Positions 25,740-33,629 of a DNA stretch of 64,000 nt are shown piece by piece. The stretch's first letter is position 1, and every line of letters starts with the position of its first letter. The position numbers and the translations under genes are program-made. Origin of the DNA: Chitinophaga oryzae. Its GTDB lineage: Bacteria > Bacteroidota > Bacteroidia > Chitinophagales > Chitinophagaceae. The notes beneath the pieces are model-generated. The model saw only the letters and a program-made list of their open reading frames with translations, had not been told where the DNA came from and made no database searches. Where the stretch lies: contig NZ_CP051204.2 of NCBI RefSeq assembly GCF_012516375.2, forward strand, positions 3,162,001-3,226,000. The letters run 5' to 3'.

Positions 25740-26699
25740 ATGGGAACTGTTCTTCCGCAACTGCTTGGTAAAATGCAGAGCGTTTTCGGATATATTGTGT
25801 TGGGACTGGTAGCACTCGAATGGGTAATACTGGTCATCTCCAAAAAAATGGAAAGCAACCGCGAAGGATGGGTGAACGTGATCTCTTATGTACTGGACAG
25901 TTTTCCCTATTTCTTCCTCGGTAAGTTCGTGGTTTTCGGCACCATGATGTGGATGTACGAATACCGCTTTTTCACCCTCGGCTATGCCTGGTATGTATGG
26001 ATACTCGCGTACCTGGTGTATGATTTTATGTTCTGGTCGGTGCATTATCTGGGGCACAAAGTGCGCTTTTTCTGGTGTATCCACGGGGTACACCATACCG
26101 CCGAAGAGATGAAACTCACCGTGGCGGTCCGCGGTTCCTTCCTCGGGATACTGCATATACCCCTCACCGTCATCGCGCTGCCCATCCTGGGATTCGATCC
26201 TTTCATGATCTTTATCTGTGAAGCCATCGCCAGGTTATACGGCCTCTACGAACACGTCAACGATCATTTTGATGAGATCGCAGGCAAACAGCGCTGGCTG
26301 GAGTTCCTGTTCATCACACCTTCGGTACACCGGGTGCATCATGCTAAAAACCATATCTATCTCGACAGGAACTACGGGGAGACTTTCTCCATATGGGACA
26401 GGATCTTCGGCACCTTCCAAACGGAAATGGACCAGGTGAAGCCCGTGTACGGTATCCTGAACGACAGGATCAACGGCAAAAGCCTGTTGCAGGTACAGCT
26501 GCAGTTGTGGCGCGACCTGTGGACAGACGTAAAGCAGGCGCCGGGACTGAAAAACAAACTGAAATACGTCGTCATGCCTCCCGGCTGGAACCATATCGAC
26601 GGCGGAAAAATGGCCGCCGGCTATCGTGCGGAAGGATGGAAAGTCCTCCGCGAAGAAAAGAAGAAAAAATCAGTGGCCCACTTAAACCCTTCAGCATGA
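25740..26699 (+). CDS. Fatty-acid-hydroxylase/sterol-desaturase superfamily di-iron membrane protein
   Basis: Integral membrane oxygenase of 319 residues. Several hydrophobic helices lie in residues 10-175. The histidine boxes for a di-iron centre are visible as HYLGH (about 102-106), HGVHH (about 115-119) and HRVHH (about 199-203), with an extra H-V-N-D-H at about 177-181. The superfamily hydroxylates or desaturates lipid-like or small alkyl substrates with O2. It lies inside the siderophore operon, 28 bases after the nitroreductase and overlapping the next gene by four bases. Its substrate could be a fatty acyl chain attached to the siderophore or a membrane lipid. This is unusual for a NIS cluster. 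Confidence 0.87.
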   Translation: MGTVLPQLLGKMQSVFGYIVLGLVALEWVILVISKKMESNREGWVNVISYVLDSFPYFFLGKFVVFGTMMWMYEYRFFTLGYAWYVWILAYLVYDFMFWSVHYLGHKVRFFWCIHGVHHTAEEMKLTVAVRGSFLGILHIPLTVIALPILGFDPFMIFICEAIARLYGLYEHVNDHFDEIAGKQRWLEFLFITPSVHRVHHAKNHIYLDRNYGETFSIWDRIFGTFQTEMDQVKPVYGILNDRINGKSLLQVQLQLWRDLWTDVKQAPGLKNKLKYVVMPPGWNHIDGGKMAAGYRAEGWKVLREEKKKKSVAHLNPSA

Positions 26700-27814
26700 A
26701 AAACATAACAGTGACAACACCCGGCATCATGACGGACGTATGGGCTGAAACGGCCGTTACACCGCCATCCGAACCGCTCATCGTAGATATTACCGCCCGG
26801 GAATCTACCGCGATGTACTACATCGGCAAGCAACTCATCAGAGAATATGGCAGCTATGAAAACCCGGCGTTTATCGCTACGCTGCACCTGAACGCTTATC
26901 AGCTGTTGCCCGAACGTATTGCCCGCATCCTCAGCCAGTTTGGTACCGACTATTCCGCTACCCAGTATGGCGCCCTCGTTTTCCGGGGGTTGATACAGGT
27001 GGACCAGGAGGAGCTGGGCCGCACGCCCTCCAACTGGAAGGAGGCAGACTACGAAAAGCTGAAAGCCTATGGCTTTATCAGTAGCCTGATGCACGGCGCG
27101 GTGCCCAGCAAGCCCGTGCAGTACTATGCACAGCGCAAAGGCGGAGGACTGATGCATGCTATCATCCCGGACGAAAAAATGACCCATACGCAGACCGGCA
27201 GCGGTTCCCGTACCGATCTGTTTGTTCATACGGAAGACGCCTTCCTGTTCCACCAGGCCGACTTTTTAAGTTTCCTGTTTATCCGGAATGAAGAAAGAGT
27301 GCCTTCCACGTTATACTCTATCCGGTCGCACGGCGCTACCGACGACATCATGCGGCCTTTGTTCCGCCCCCTTTACAAATGCCCGAAAGATGCCAACTAC
27401 GCCCCGGATGCCGCCGCGGGAGAGGAGGTAAGTACCTCCGTGCTGTATGGCAACGAGACCTATCCTTTCATCCGTTTTGATGCGGCTGAGCAGCTGTATA
27501 ACCCGGACGCCGGCCAGAGTGCCGAAGCCATGCATTACCTCGAAGAGTTCTGGAAAGTGGCCAAAACGCATATCTACAACGATTTCGTGCCGGAGGCGGG
27601 AGATCTCATCTTCGTGAACAACCACCTCTGCGCCCACGGCAGAAATGCTTTCATGGCCGGTTACCGGGAAGAGAAAGGAATGCTGGTGCCCTGCGAAAGA
27701 AGGATGATGCTGAGGATGATGAGCAAGACGAGCCTGATCAACATCCGCGCCGTCACAAAAACCAACGACCCGTATTTTATCATGGAAGAGCACTATGGCA
27801 GCATCTTCCGTTAA
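26696..27814 (+). CDS. Fe(II)/2-oxoglutarate-dependent oxygenase (clavaminate-synthase-like, putative amino acid hydroxylase)
   Basis: A 372-residue non-haem iron oxygenase. The iron ligands read H178-T-E180 (HTEDAF) and distal H314 (CAHGRNAF); the 2-oxoglutarate Arg is probably in ERRMMLRMM. The His-X-Glu form, rather than His-X-Asp, is characteristic of the clavaminate-synthase-like branch, which includes Arg, Asn and Lys hydroxylases. Free-lysine hydroxylases of this type are known from Chitinophaga and relatives, and a decarboxylase gene follows at once. A model is hydroxylation of lysine followed by decarboxylation to a hydroxycadaverine. The ATG at 26696 overlaps the previous stop (ATGA); an open frame extends upstream but overlaps the hydroxylase gene and is discarded. 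Confidence 0.88.
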   Translation: MKNITVTTPGIMTDVWAETAVTPPSEPLIVDITARESTAMYYIGKQLIREYGSYENPAFIATLHLNAYQLLPERIARILSQFGTDYSATQYGALVFRGLIQVDQEELGRTPSNWKEADYEKLKAYGFISSLMHGAVPSKPVQYYAQRKGGGLMHAIIPDEKMTHTQTGSGSRTDLFVHTEDAFLFHQADFLSFLFIRNEERVPSTLYSIRSHGATDDIMRPLFRPLYKCPKDANYAPDAAAGEEVSTSVLYGNETYPFIRFDAAEQLYNPDAGQSAEAMHYLEEFWKVAKTHIYNDFVPEAGDLIFVNNHLCAHGRNAFMAGYREEKGMLVPCERRMMLRMMSKTSLINIRAVTKTNDPYFIMEEHYGSIFR

Positions 27815-27836
27815 TCATTCCTAAAAAAATTATGAT

Positions 27837-29345
27837 ATGCATACAGACCAGGTGACGGTTGCCCCCGTGCAGCCGCAAAATAAAAACAACAAATTGCTCC
27901 GCGATATATTTTATGAAGAGACAGCCGCAGAATATCACCAGGCGGTGGAGAAGGCGCGTATGGCCGTAGAAGATTTCCTGCTGAACACCCGGCAGCCTTT
28001 CACCGGCGTCCGGCCATCGGCCATGCGGGAAGCGGTATACGGCGTAGACCTGGGCAGGCCGCTCGCCGGCTACGACGAGCTGCTGGCAGAGGTGAACGAG
28101 CTGTATGTCCGTCACGCTACGGCTTTTCACCTGCCGCAATACATCGCCCATCTGAACTGCCCCGTAGTGATACCGGCGCTGGCGGCAGAAGTGATCATCA
28201 GCGCCATCAATTCCTCGCAGGATACGTACGACCAGAGCGCCGGCGGCACTTTCATTGAAAGAAGGCTGATAGACTGGACGGCCCACGAGATCGGTTATAC
28301 GAAAGCTGACGGTGTATTTACCGGCGGCGGCTCCCAGTCCAACCTGATGGGGCTGCTGCTGGCAAGGGACCATTTTGCCATGCAGCTGCTGGGGCATAAT
28401 ATCAAACTCGACGGCCTGCCCCCGCAGGCAAACCGGTTCAGGATATTTGTTTCTGATAAAGCGCATTTCAGCAACGATAAAAACGCGTCGTTGCTGGGGC
28501 TGGGGGAGCAGGCGATCGTAAGGGTGAAGACCGACAGCCGTTTCCGGATGGATGCCGCAGCGCTGAAAGAGGCGCTGGACAGGCAGCTCAGCCTGGGCAA
28601 CATCCCTATCGCCGTAGTAGCTACCGCCGGTACGACCGACTTCGGCAACATAGACCCGCTGCAGTCCATCGCAGCGCTGGCCGCCGAATACCAGGTATGG
28701 ATGCACGTAGATGCCGCCTATGGCTGCGGGCTGCTGTTGTCCGCCAAATACCGCCATCTGCTGAACGGAATAGAGCAGGCTGACTCCGTGACGATCGACT
28801 ATCACAAGTCATTTTTCCAGCCGATCAGCAGCAGTGCTTTCCTTGTGAAGGACAAAGCAACGCTGCAGCTGGTGCGGCATCATGCGGACTATCTGAACCC
28901 TGCGGAGCAGGATTACGAAGAGTTGCCGGCGCAGATCAATAAGTCGATAACCCAAAGCACCCGCCGGTTCGATGCCTTAAAGCTGTGGTGCACGCTGCGG
29001 TTGATGGGAAAACAGAAGCTGGGAATTTATACCGATATGATGATCGATACCGCCGCCGGCACCGCTGCTTTGCTGCAGCAGGACCCGGAGTTTGAGTTGC
29101 TGAGCAGTTCGGACCTTGGGGTGCTGGTGTTCCGTTTCCGGCCGGTGGCCATCGATACGGACCTGTCGGCGCTGAACCTGCGCATCAAACAGTCATTGTT
29201 CTTTGACGGGACCTACATCCTGGCCAGCACCAAGGTAGACGGGAACTTTTATCTGAAGTTCACCATACTGAACCCCGTGACTACGTTGTCGCATATACGT
29301 GAGATCCTGGCTGCGGTGAAAGCGAAGGGATATAGTTTGCTCTGA
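27837..29345 (+). CDS. PLP-dependent amino acid decarboxylase (group II, lysine/diaminobutyrate type; DesA-like)
   Basis: A 502-residue decarboxylase. The PLP lysine is K324 in DYHKSFFQP, the ring-stacking His is H210 (DKAHFS), and D292 in HVDAAYG contacts the pyridine nitrogen. The length and the GGGSQSNL phosphate-binding segment fit the group II family that includes L-2,4-diaminobutyrate and lysine decarboxylases such as DesA. In a hydroxamate NIS cluster the expected reaction is lysine to cadaverine, or hydroxylysine to hydroxycadaverine if the preceding oxygenase acts first. It is the last gene of the operon, 22 bases after the oxygenase, and is followed by a hairpin terminator. Confidence 0.92.
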   Translation: MHTDQVTVAPVQPQNKNNKLLRDIFYEETAAEYHQAVEKARMAVEDFLLNTRQPFTGVRPSAMREAVYGVDLGRPLAGYDELLAEVNELYVRHATAFHLPQYIAHLNCPVVIPALAAEVIISAINSSQDTYDQSAGGTFIERRLIDWTAHEIGYTKADGVFTGGGSQSNLMGLLLARDHFAMQLLGHNIKLDGLPPQANRFRIFVSDKAHFSNDKNASLLGLGEQAIVRVKTDSRFRMDAAALKEALDRQLSLGNIPIAVVATAGTTDFGNIDPLQSIAALAAEYQVWMHVDAAYGCGLLLSAKYRHLLNGIEQADSVTIDYHKSFFQPISSSAFLVKDKATLQLVRHHADYLNPAEQDYEELPAQINKSITQSTRRFDALKLWCTLRLMGKQKLGIYTDMMIDTAAGTAALLQQDPEFELLSSSDLGVLVFRFRPVAIDTDLSALNLRIKQSLFFDGTYILASTKVDGNFYLKFTILNPVTTLSHIREILAAVKAKGYSLL

Positions 29346-29354
29346 CGTGCTGGT

Positions 29355-29390
29355 AGCCCGTCCCGGGCAGCTTGTCCGGGACGGGTTTAC
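29355..29390. terminator. Convergent terminator at the end of the siderophore operon
   Basis: A perfect 10-bp GC-rich stem (CCCGTCCCGG, 29357-29366, with 29376-29385) and a 9-nt loop, followed by TTTAC on the plus strand. It sits between the decarboxylase stop and the convergent gene ending at 29399 and can serve both strands. The short T run makes efficiency uncertain. Confidence 0.65.
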
Positions 29391-29398
29391 TAGTGGGA

Positions 29399-30529
29399 CT
29401 ATTTTACGATAATGCCTGCAGCTTCCCAGTATTTTTGTGGCAGGAATATTCTTCCGGTCTCCGGACTGATATTAAATTCAGTATTGGTATCGGGTATGCC
29501 GGCGATATGCGTGTAGGGGTTCCAGCTGATCCTGCCGGGACTTTCAAAAATCACTTTCACCTCTGTGGCGCTGCGTTTCAATACCAGCTGGTTATTGCCG
29601 TTGTCTGCTTTCACCACTTCAAAAACAGGGTAGACGATCACCGGCTCCGGCCTGTTTTTAGACGGGAGCCCCATGGGCGCTGCGGCGTTGGACCTGTCAA
29701 AGTTCGATAAGGGTGTTTTCATGATATCAGACGCTATCTTCTCCAGCTGCTCCTGCTGGGCGCCTTTTAATTCAAACTTTTTAACCAGCTTCATACTGGA
29801 ATCGTATAAGCTATGGGTATGGTCCGTACTGAATATGATGGCATAGAAATCAGCATGCTCACCGGCTTTACGTTTTTTTATCACGATTCTTTCAGCCATA
29901 TTCTCCTGCTCATTTTTATATAACGTGAGATACGCTTTAAATATCCCGGTCATAACAGGTTTTAAGGTAAGGTCATTGGCGCCGATGACACTGTAGCCAT
30001 CGAAGCCCAATGGCGGCAGCGGTGGCGGCGGTGGCGGTGGCAGTGGTAGCGGAGGAATCAGTTTGCCATTTACTTTAACCGGTTTAGGCGCCGGCCGCGC
30101 GGGTGGCGGCGGTGGCGGGTCGGGATAATGTTTGGCGATGACATATTTCCCTTCACTGAAAAAATCGGTATAATCTTTTTTCAGCAGGATGGTTTTTCCG
30201 TCTTCTTCGCTGCGGAGATAACATTTGTCTTTTTCCCGGATGATGGTGTAGGATACACCGTTGAAAGTAGCTTCACTGGGAACGATGTATTCAAACGCTT
30301 GAATTTTTCCGGTGGCGGCATTGATGATCAGGTCTTTTACCTCGTCGCTGAAGTTGTACAGCGCGAACTCCTTTCCTGACGGAAACACTTCACGGAACTT
30401 ATGGATAGGTTTTACCAGTTCGTTGCCCAGGGTGTCTGTAGCGCCATATTTTTTGCCGGCCCCGAACGGGTAATATTTGTTCTGGGCAAACGTGGCGCTG
30501 CTGACCGCCAGCAACAGTGCGGTAGTCAT
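29399..30529 (-). CDS. Secreted protein of unknown function with proline-rich linker
   Basis: About 376 residues. A signal peptide (TTALLLAVSSATFA-Q) leads an N-terminal domain (about 17-135) with short repeats resembling WG/beta-strand motifs (YYPFGAGKKYGATD). A proline-rich linker at about 138-178 has two Pro runs (PPPPPPARPAPKP and PLPPPPPPPLPP). A C-terminal domain follows (about 180-376). No family was recognised. The linker suggests a periplasm- or surface-spanning extended segment between two folded domains. The ATG at 30529 lacks the usual basic residues of a signal peptide, so an upstream non-ATG start is possible. Confidence 0.7.
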   Translation of the reverse strand: MTTALLLAVSSATFAQNKYYPFGAGKKYGATDTLGNELVKPIHKFREVFPSGKEFALYNFSDEVKDLIINAATGKIQAFEYIVPSEATFNGVSYTIIREKDKCYLRSEEDGKTILLKKDYTDFFSEGKYVIAKHYPDPPPPPPARPAPKPVKVNGKLIPPLPLPPPPPPPLPPLGFDGYSVIGANDLTLKPVMTGIFKAYLTLYKNEQENMAERIVIKKRKAGEHADFYAIIFSTDHTHSLYDSSMKLVKKFELKGAQQEQLEKIASDIMKTPLSNFDRSNAAAPMGLPSKNRPEPVIVYPVFEVVKADNGNNQLVLKRSATEVKVIFESPGRISWNPYTHIAGIPDTNTEFNISPETGRIFLPQKYWEAAGIIVK

Positions 30530-30724
30530 TAGTTTTTGTATGCTCGTATGTTGTAAATATTGAATGGTGGAAATGATTGGGTTTAACAATTGCGGCGAAA
30601 ATAGAGATTTTTCTGTTACCAAATGAAGGGTATGTCTTTAAAATGATTACATTCGTTACCCCGTTTGACCAACTTCTCCCTACTGTTAGCGTTTATCAGC
30701 ATCTCTCACGCAAAAAAACATCTT

Positions 30725-31366
30725 ATGAAAATTGGAATCATTGGTTCCGGCGCCGTAGGGCAGGCATTAGCCAAAGGCTTTCAACAGGAGGGGCATACCG
30801 TTACCCTCGGTACCCGGGACACATCCAAACCGGAAGCGGTACAGTTCAACAAAGAAACAGGTATTTCTATAGCAGATTTCGAAACTACCGCTAAAACAGC
30901 GGATTTGCTGGTACTGGCCACCAAAGGGCTGGTAGCTGCCGATGCGCTGCGACTGGCAGGCATTGCCCATCTGGATAACAAGATCATTATTGACGCCACC
31001 AACCCACTGGCAGAAAAAGCGCCCGACCACGGGGTGCTGCATTTCTTTACCACGCTGGAGTTTTCCCTCATGGAACAATTGCAGCAGCTGGCGCCGGCGG
31101 CGAAGTTCGTCAAAGCTTTTAACTCAGTCGGTAACGCCGCCATGTATCAACCACAGTTCAAAGAGGGGAAACCGACCATGTTTATCTGTGGCAACGATGA
31201 AGAAGCCAAAAAGACCGTTACCGGTCTGCTCACCGCCTTCGGCTGGGAAACTGAAGACATGGGCACTGCGGAAGCTGCCCGGGCAATTGAGCCGCTGTGT
31301 ATACTATGGTGCATTCCCGGATTTTTGCAGAACCGATGGACACATGCCTTTAAATTATTGAAATAA
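30725..31366 (+). CDS. NADP-dependent oxidoreductase, F420-dependent-NADP-reductase-like (NpdG/ProC-type Rossmann protein)
   Basis: A 213-residue Rossmann-fold reductase. The ATG at 30725 gives MKIGIIGSGAVGQALAKGF directly at the N-terminus, with the dinucleotide motif GSGAVG and an NADP-favouring TLGTRD. A middle segment DATNPL and a C-terminal FGWETEDMGTAEAAR match the F420-oxidoreductase/NADP-reductase family (Pfam NADP-binding F420). In Bacteroidota most members probably act on other substrates because F420 is usually absent. It is a single-gene unit, divergent from the proline-rich protein and closed by a terminator. Confidence 0.88.
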   Translation: MKIGIIGSGAVGQALAKGFQQEGHTVTLGTRDTSKPEAVQFNKETGISIADFETTAKTADLLVLATKGLVAADALRLAGIAHLDNKIIIDATNPLAEKAPDHGVLHFFTTLEFSLMEQLQQLAPAAKFVKAFNSVGNAAMYQPQFKEGKPTMFICGNDEEAKKTVTGLLTAFGWETEDMGTAEAARAIEPLCILWCIPGFLQNRWTHAFKLLK

Positions 31367-31383
31367 ACAGGTAATTATTTTGA

Positions 31384-31446
31384 GCGAATTTATCCAGAAG
31401 CTATGGCCGGTAAGCCAACTTTTGGATAAATTCGCATTTTATTATT
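31384..31446 (+). terminator. Terminator after the NADP oxidoreductase
   Basis: A perfect 13-bp stem (GCGAATTTATCCA at 31384-31396 with 31423-31435), a 26-nt loop and a following ATTTTATTATT tract. It separates the oxidoreductase from the small sorting-domain gene. Confidence 0.8.
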
Positions 31447-31465
31447 CACTATACCTGTTATCCGT

Positions 31466-31750
31466 ATGTCTGTACAGTTCAGGCAGGTTATCATTTGCCT
31501 GTTTTTGTTGTTTCCCCATCTGGTAAAAGCTGATACCTTTGTGGTTACGTCCAGTCTTAAAGCCGCGGTGCTTAAGGTATACAGCCGCTGGGGGCAGGTG
31601 GTGTTTACCACGCAGGACCTTCAGCGCGGCTGGGACGGCACCCGTCAGAACGTGCCATTACCGGCGGGCGACTATGTCTGGATGCTGAAAGCGGTGGATA
31701 TCGCCGGTCAGGAAGTTCAAAAGAGCGGCAGTATCCTGCTGATCCGCTAA
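31466..31750 (+). CDS. Stand-alone type IX secretion sorting domain (CHU_C/gliding-motility C-terminal domain type) with signal peptide
   Basis: A 94-residue protein made of a signal peptide (about 1-22, IICLFLLFPHLVKA-D) and little more than one gliding-motility-associated C-terminal domain. The stretch LKVYSRWGQVVF, then GWDG, LPAGDYVWMLK and the end GSILLIR match type B type IX secretion signals. The same pattern ends the giant surface protein in this window (VKIFDRAGRLVYQ, DWDG, LAEGTYYYVL). There is no passenger domain. It could be a decoy, a shuttle-pin component or a remnant of a larger gene. It stands after a terminator with no partner gene. Confidence 0.75.
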   Translation: MSVQFRQVIICLFLLFPHLVKADTFVVTSSLKAAVLKVYSRWGQVVFTTQDLQRGWDGTRQNVPLPAGDYVWMLKAVDIAGQEVQKSGSILLIR

Positions 31751-31755
31751 GGCGG

Positions 31756-32325
31756 TTACCCTACTGAAAGGTATAACCGCAGGATATAAGACATTTCATA
31801 CAACAGGAAAAGGATGACCAGCGCGCCGTGGAACGTCCTGTTGCTTGAACGGATGGCCAGCAGGCATAACAACACATGCGCGATGTTGCGCACCGGGTAT
31901 TCCCATCCGAAATGATGCAGGTACAGCGTGCCTTTCAGCATGGTGTCCACCACATCGGCGATAAAAGAAAAACCCAGTACGCCGAAGAACCATTTCCTTC
32001 GCGAGAAAAAATAATCCTGGTAACCTTTGTAATCTTTCACGTCGTCGGGGTATAACAAGGCACAGAGCAGGAAAAACGTGGTGATAAAAAGTACGATGAA
32101 GATATATTCGGGGAATGTCCAGCGTTTGATGGCATGCAGTGGTATTTCCCACCACCAGAAATGCACCAGCAGGATAAAGATATAAGCCACCCAGCTAAGG
32201 TGTATCCAGTAAGGCTTTTCGCGTTCCGGATGCTGAATGAATTTGGCGGTGCCTTTCAGAAGATGGGCGAGGCTCAGGCTGAGAATGAAGCCTATTACCA
32301 TTCTTACGTGGCCGAAAGTTTCCAT
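31756..32325 (-). CDS. Polytopic membrane protein of unknown function
   Basis: A 189-residue membrane protein with about five to six predicted helices. Its sequence is rich in aromatic residues (HFWWWEIPLHAIKRW) and has conserved-looking His/Trp pairs near helix ends. The ATG at 32325 (METFGHVRM) is preferred over the upstream in-frame ATG at 32352. It converges with the sorting-domain gene, with five bases between the stops. The sequence GAATTTAATCAAATACC in its upstream region recurs upstream of the TDT channel gene. The family was not recognised. Confidence 0.6.
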   Translation of the reverse strand: METFGHVRMVIGFILSLSLAHLLKGTAKFIQHPEREKPYWIHLSWVAYIFILLVHFWWWEIPLHAIKRWTFPEYIFIVLFITTFFLLCALLYPDDVKDYKGYQDYFFSRRKWFFGVLGFSFIADVVDTMLKGTLYLHHFGWEYPVRNIAHVLLCLLAIRSSNRTFHGALVILFLLYEMSYILRLYLSVG

Positions 32326-32483
32326 AGTCTGTGTTTCTCTGAATTTAATCAAATACCTAAAAAAAACAAAGAAGCGGAGATGTTCTTTTTTGTTTATGTC
32401 CTTAACTTATCCTGTTGACGTATAACCGTTTCGTTTACCACTTTTTTTTGTTACATTGAATCGGACCCTTATAAACTGTAGCG

Positions 32484-33374
32484 ATGAAAACACCTCAAAA
32501 AGAACAGCGTTACCTGCGGATATCACTGGCCATGATCATGTTACTAATGGTATGGGGACTTATATTCTGTGAATTTACGGACTCCAATATCGTGGAGCTG
32601 GATGCCGGCGCTTACATTGTAAGTGGTTTGATAGGCATCATAACTATTTATGTGTCGAAGCTGCAGAGCAGACCTTCCGACCGGGTACACCCGTTTGGCT
32701 ATGTTGGCTTCGTTCCGATATTGAACCTTATCCGCAGCTTTATGATTCTGCTGATCTGCCTGAAAGCCGTCAGTTCTTCGATTGGCGACCTGGTGAGCGG
32801 GCCGTCCCAAACGGAGCACGACACGGTGTTGCTCTATGCCGGGGTAACGTTGTTGTTTAACGGGATCGCCTATGTGTATATACAAAGGGCCTATAAAAAG
32901 ACAGGCTCTGAAATTCTAAAGGTAGATGCGCTGGAATGGAAGATTGACATCTATTTTAATCTTTGTGTGATGGTGGCTTTTACGCTGTCGCTCGGCCTGA
33001 AGCACGCTGGTTTTGTTAAACTGGCAGCGCATATTGATCCGGTTTCCTGCATTGTGCTTTCCCTGATCATGAGTTTCCTGCCGCTGAAGATGTTCCGGGA
33101 GAATATCCAGAAGTTGTCTGTGGCCTCGGTAGACAAGGTCACCTATAAAGTCATCCGGGAGCGTTTTTACAACGAGATCCCCCATATCAGGGCCTTTGAT
33201 CCGCACCTGACCACCATTGACATGTCAGGGGTATTATGGGTGGAGGTGCAGCTATATAACCACAACGAAGGGCTCGACCATGAAGGGCTGCTGGCTTTGG
33301 AAGAGAAAGGGAAGCTGATCCTGGCGGAGATTACCGAGAACTATCACCTGACGTTTAATTTTACTTCTGCCTGA
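32484..33374 (+). CDS. Cation-diffusion-facilitator-like membrane transporter, divergent metal site
   Basis: A 296-residue protein with about six helices and a cytoplasmic C-terminal domain (about 215-296), the layout of CDF metal transporters. The family landmarks are recognisable: HPFGYVGF after helix 2 (usual HPYGY) and DALEWKIDIYFN in helix 5 (usual D-x-x-x-D/H-x-x-x-D). The helix-2 site reads ELDAGAYIVSG, where a normal transporter has a second His or Asp, so the zinc site is altered. Function may be another cation or none. Its 3' end overlaps the convergent small membrane gene by 14 bases. Confidence 0.75.
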   Translation: MKTPQKEQRYLRISLAMIMLLMVWGLIFCEFTDSNIVELDAGAYIVSGLIGIITIYVSKLQSRPSDRVHPFGYVGFVPILNLIRSFMILLICLKAVSSSIGDLVSGPSQTEHDTVLLYAGVTLLFNGIAYVYIQRAYKKTGSEILKVDALEWKIDIYFNLCVMVAFTLSLGLKHAGFVKLAAHIDPVSCIVLSLIMSFLPLKMFRENIQKLSVASVDKVTYKVIRERFYNEIPHIRAFDPHLTTIDMSGVLWVEVQLYNHNEGLDHEGLLALEEKGKLILAEITENYHLTFNFTSA

Positions 33375-33618
33375 TTTTTTTCCGGTAGCCCATAGGCAGA
33401 AAGTACAGCCAGAAGAAGCCTATCAGGAACAGCACCAGCGACGCGATAAACGCCGGCAGCGCGATGTCGCGGTTGTGGCCAAGGGCATTGTTCAGGCCGG
33501 TGTACAGCAGCCATACCTGCAGGCTGATGTTCAAAATGAGAATTATAATGAGCGCTGAGATCAGCGTATTGGTTTTATTGGGATGCGCGTTGTTTTGCGC
33601 GTCTTTAAAGTTGCTCAT
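33361..33618 (-). CDS. Small two-helix membrane protein at the end of the molybdoenzyme operon
   Basis: An 85-residue protein with two transmembrane helices (about 19-41 and 53-75) and basic ends (GYRKKIRQK). It starts 11 bases after the Rieske stop codon, so it is the last gene of the molybdoenzyme operon. It resembles small uncharacterised membrane proteins seen beside Rieske genes in Bacteroidota (possibly DUF6755, not certain). It may help assemble or anchor the complex. Its 3' end overlaps the convergent CDF-like gene. Confidence 0.65.
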   Translation of the reverse strand: MSNFKDAQNNAHPNKTNTLISALIIILILNISLQVWLLYTGLNNALGHNRDIALPAFIASLVLFLIGFFWLYFLPMGYRKKIRQK

Positions 33619-33629
33619 GGTCCTGTCGT

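Noticed and set aside
24828..26156. Antisense frame of 442 codons across the synthetase, nitroreductase and hydroxylase genes.
   Set aside because: It crosses three well-supported genes with overlapping starts and stops and has no domain features of its own.
26393..26695. In-frame N-terminal extension of 101 codons of the Fe(II)/2OG oxygenase.
   Set aside because: It overlaps the histidine-box hydroxylase gene in another frame and is unrelated to the oxygenase fold; the ATG at 26696 with an ATGA overlap is the natural start.
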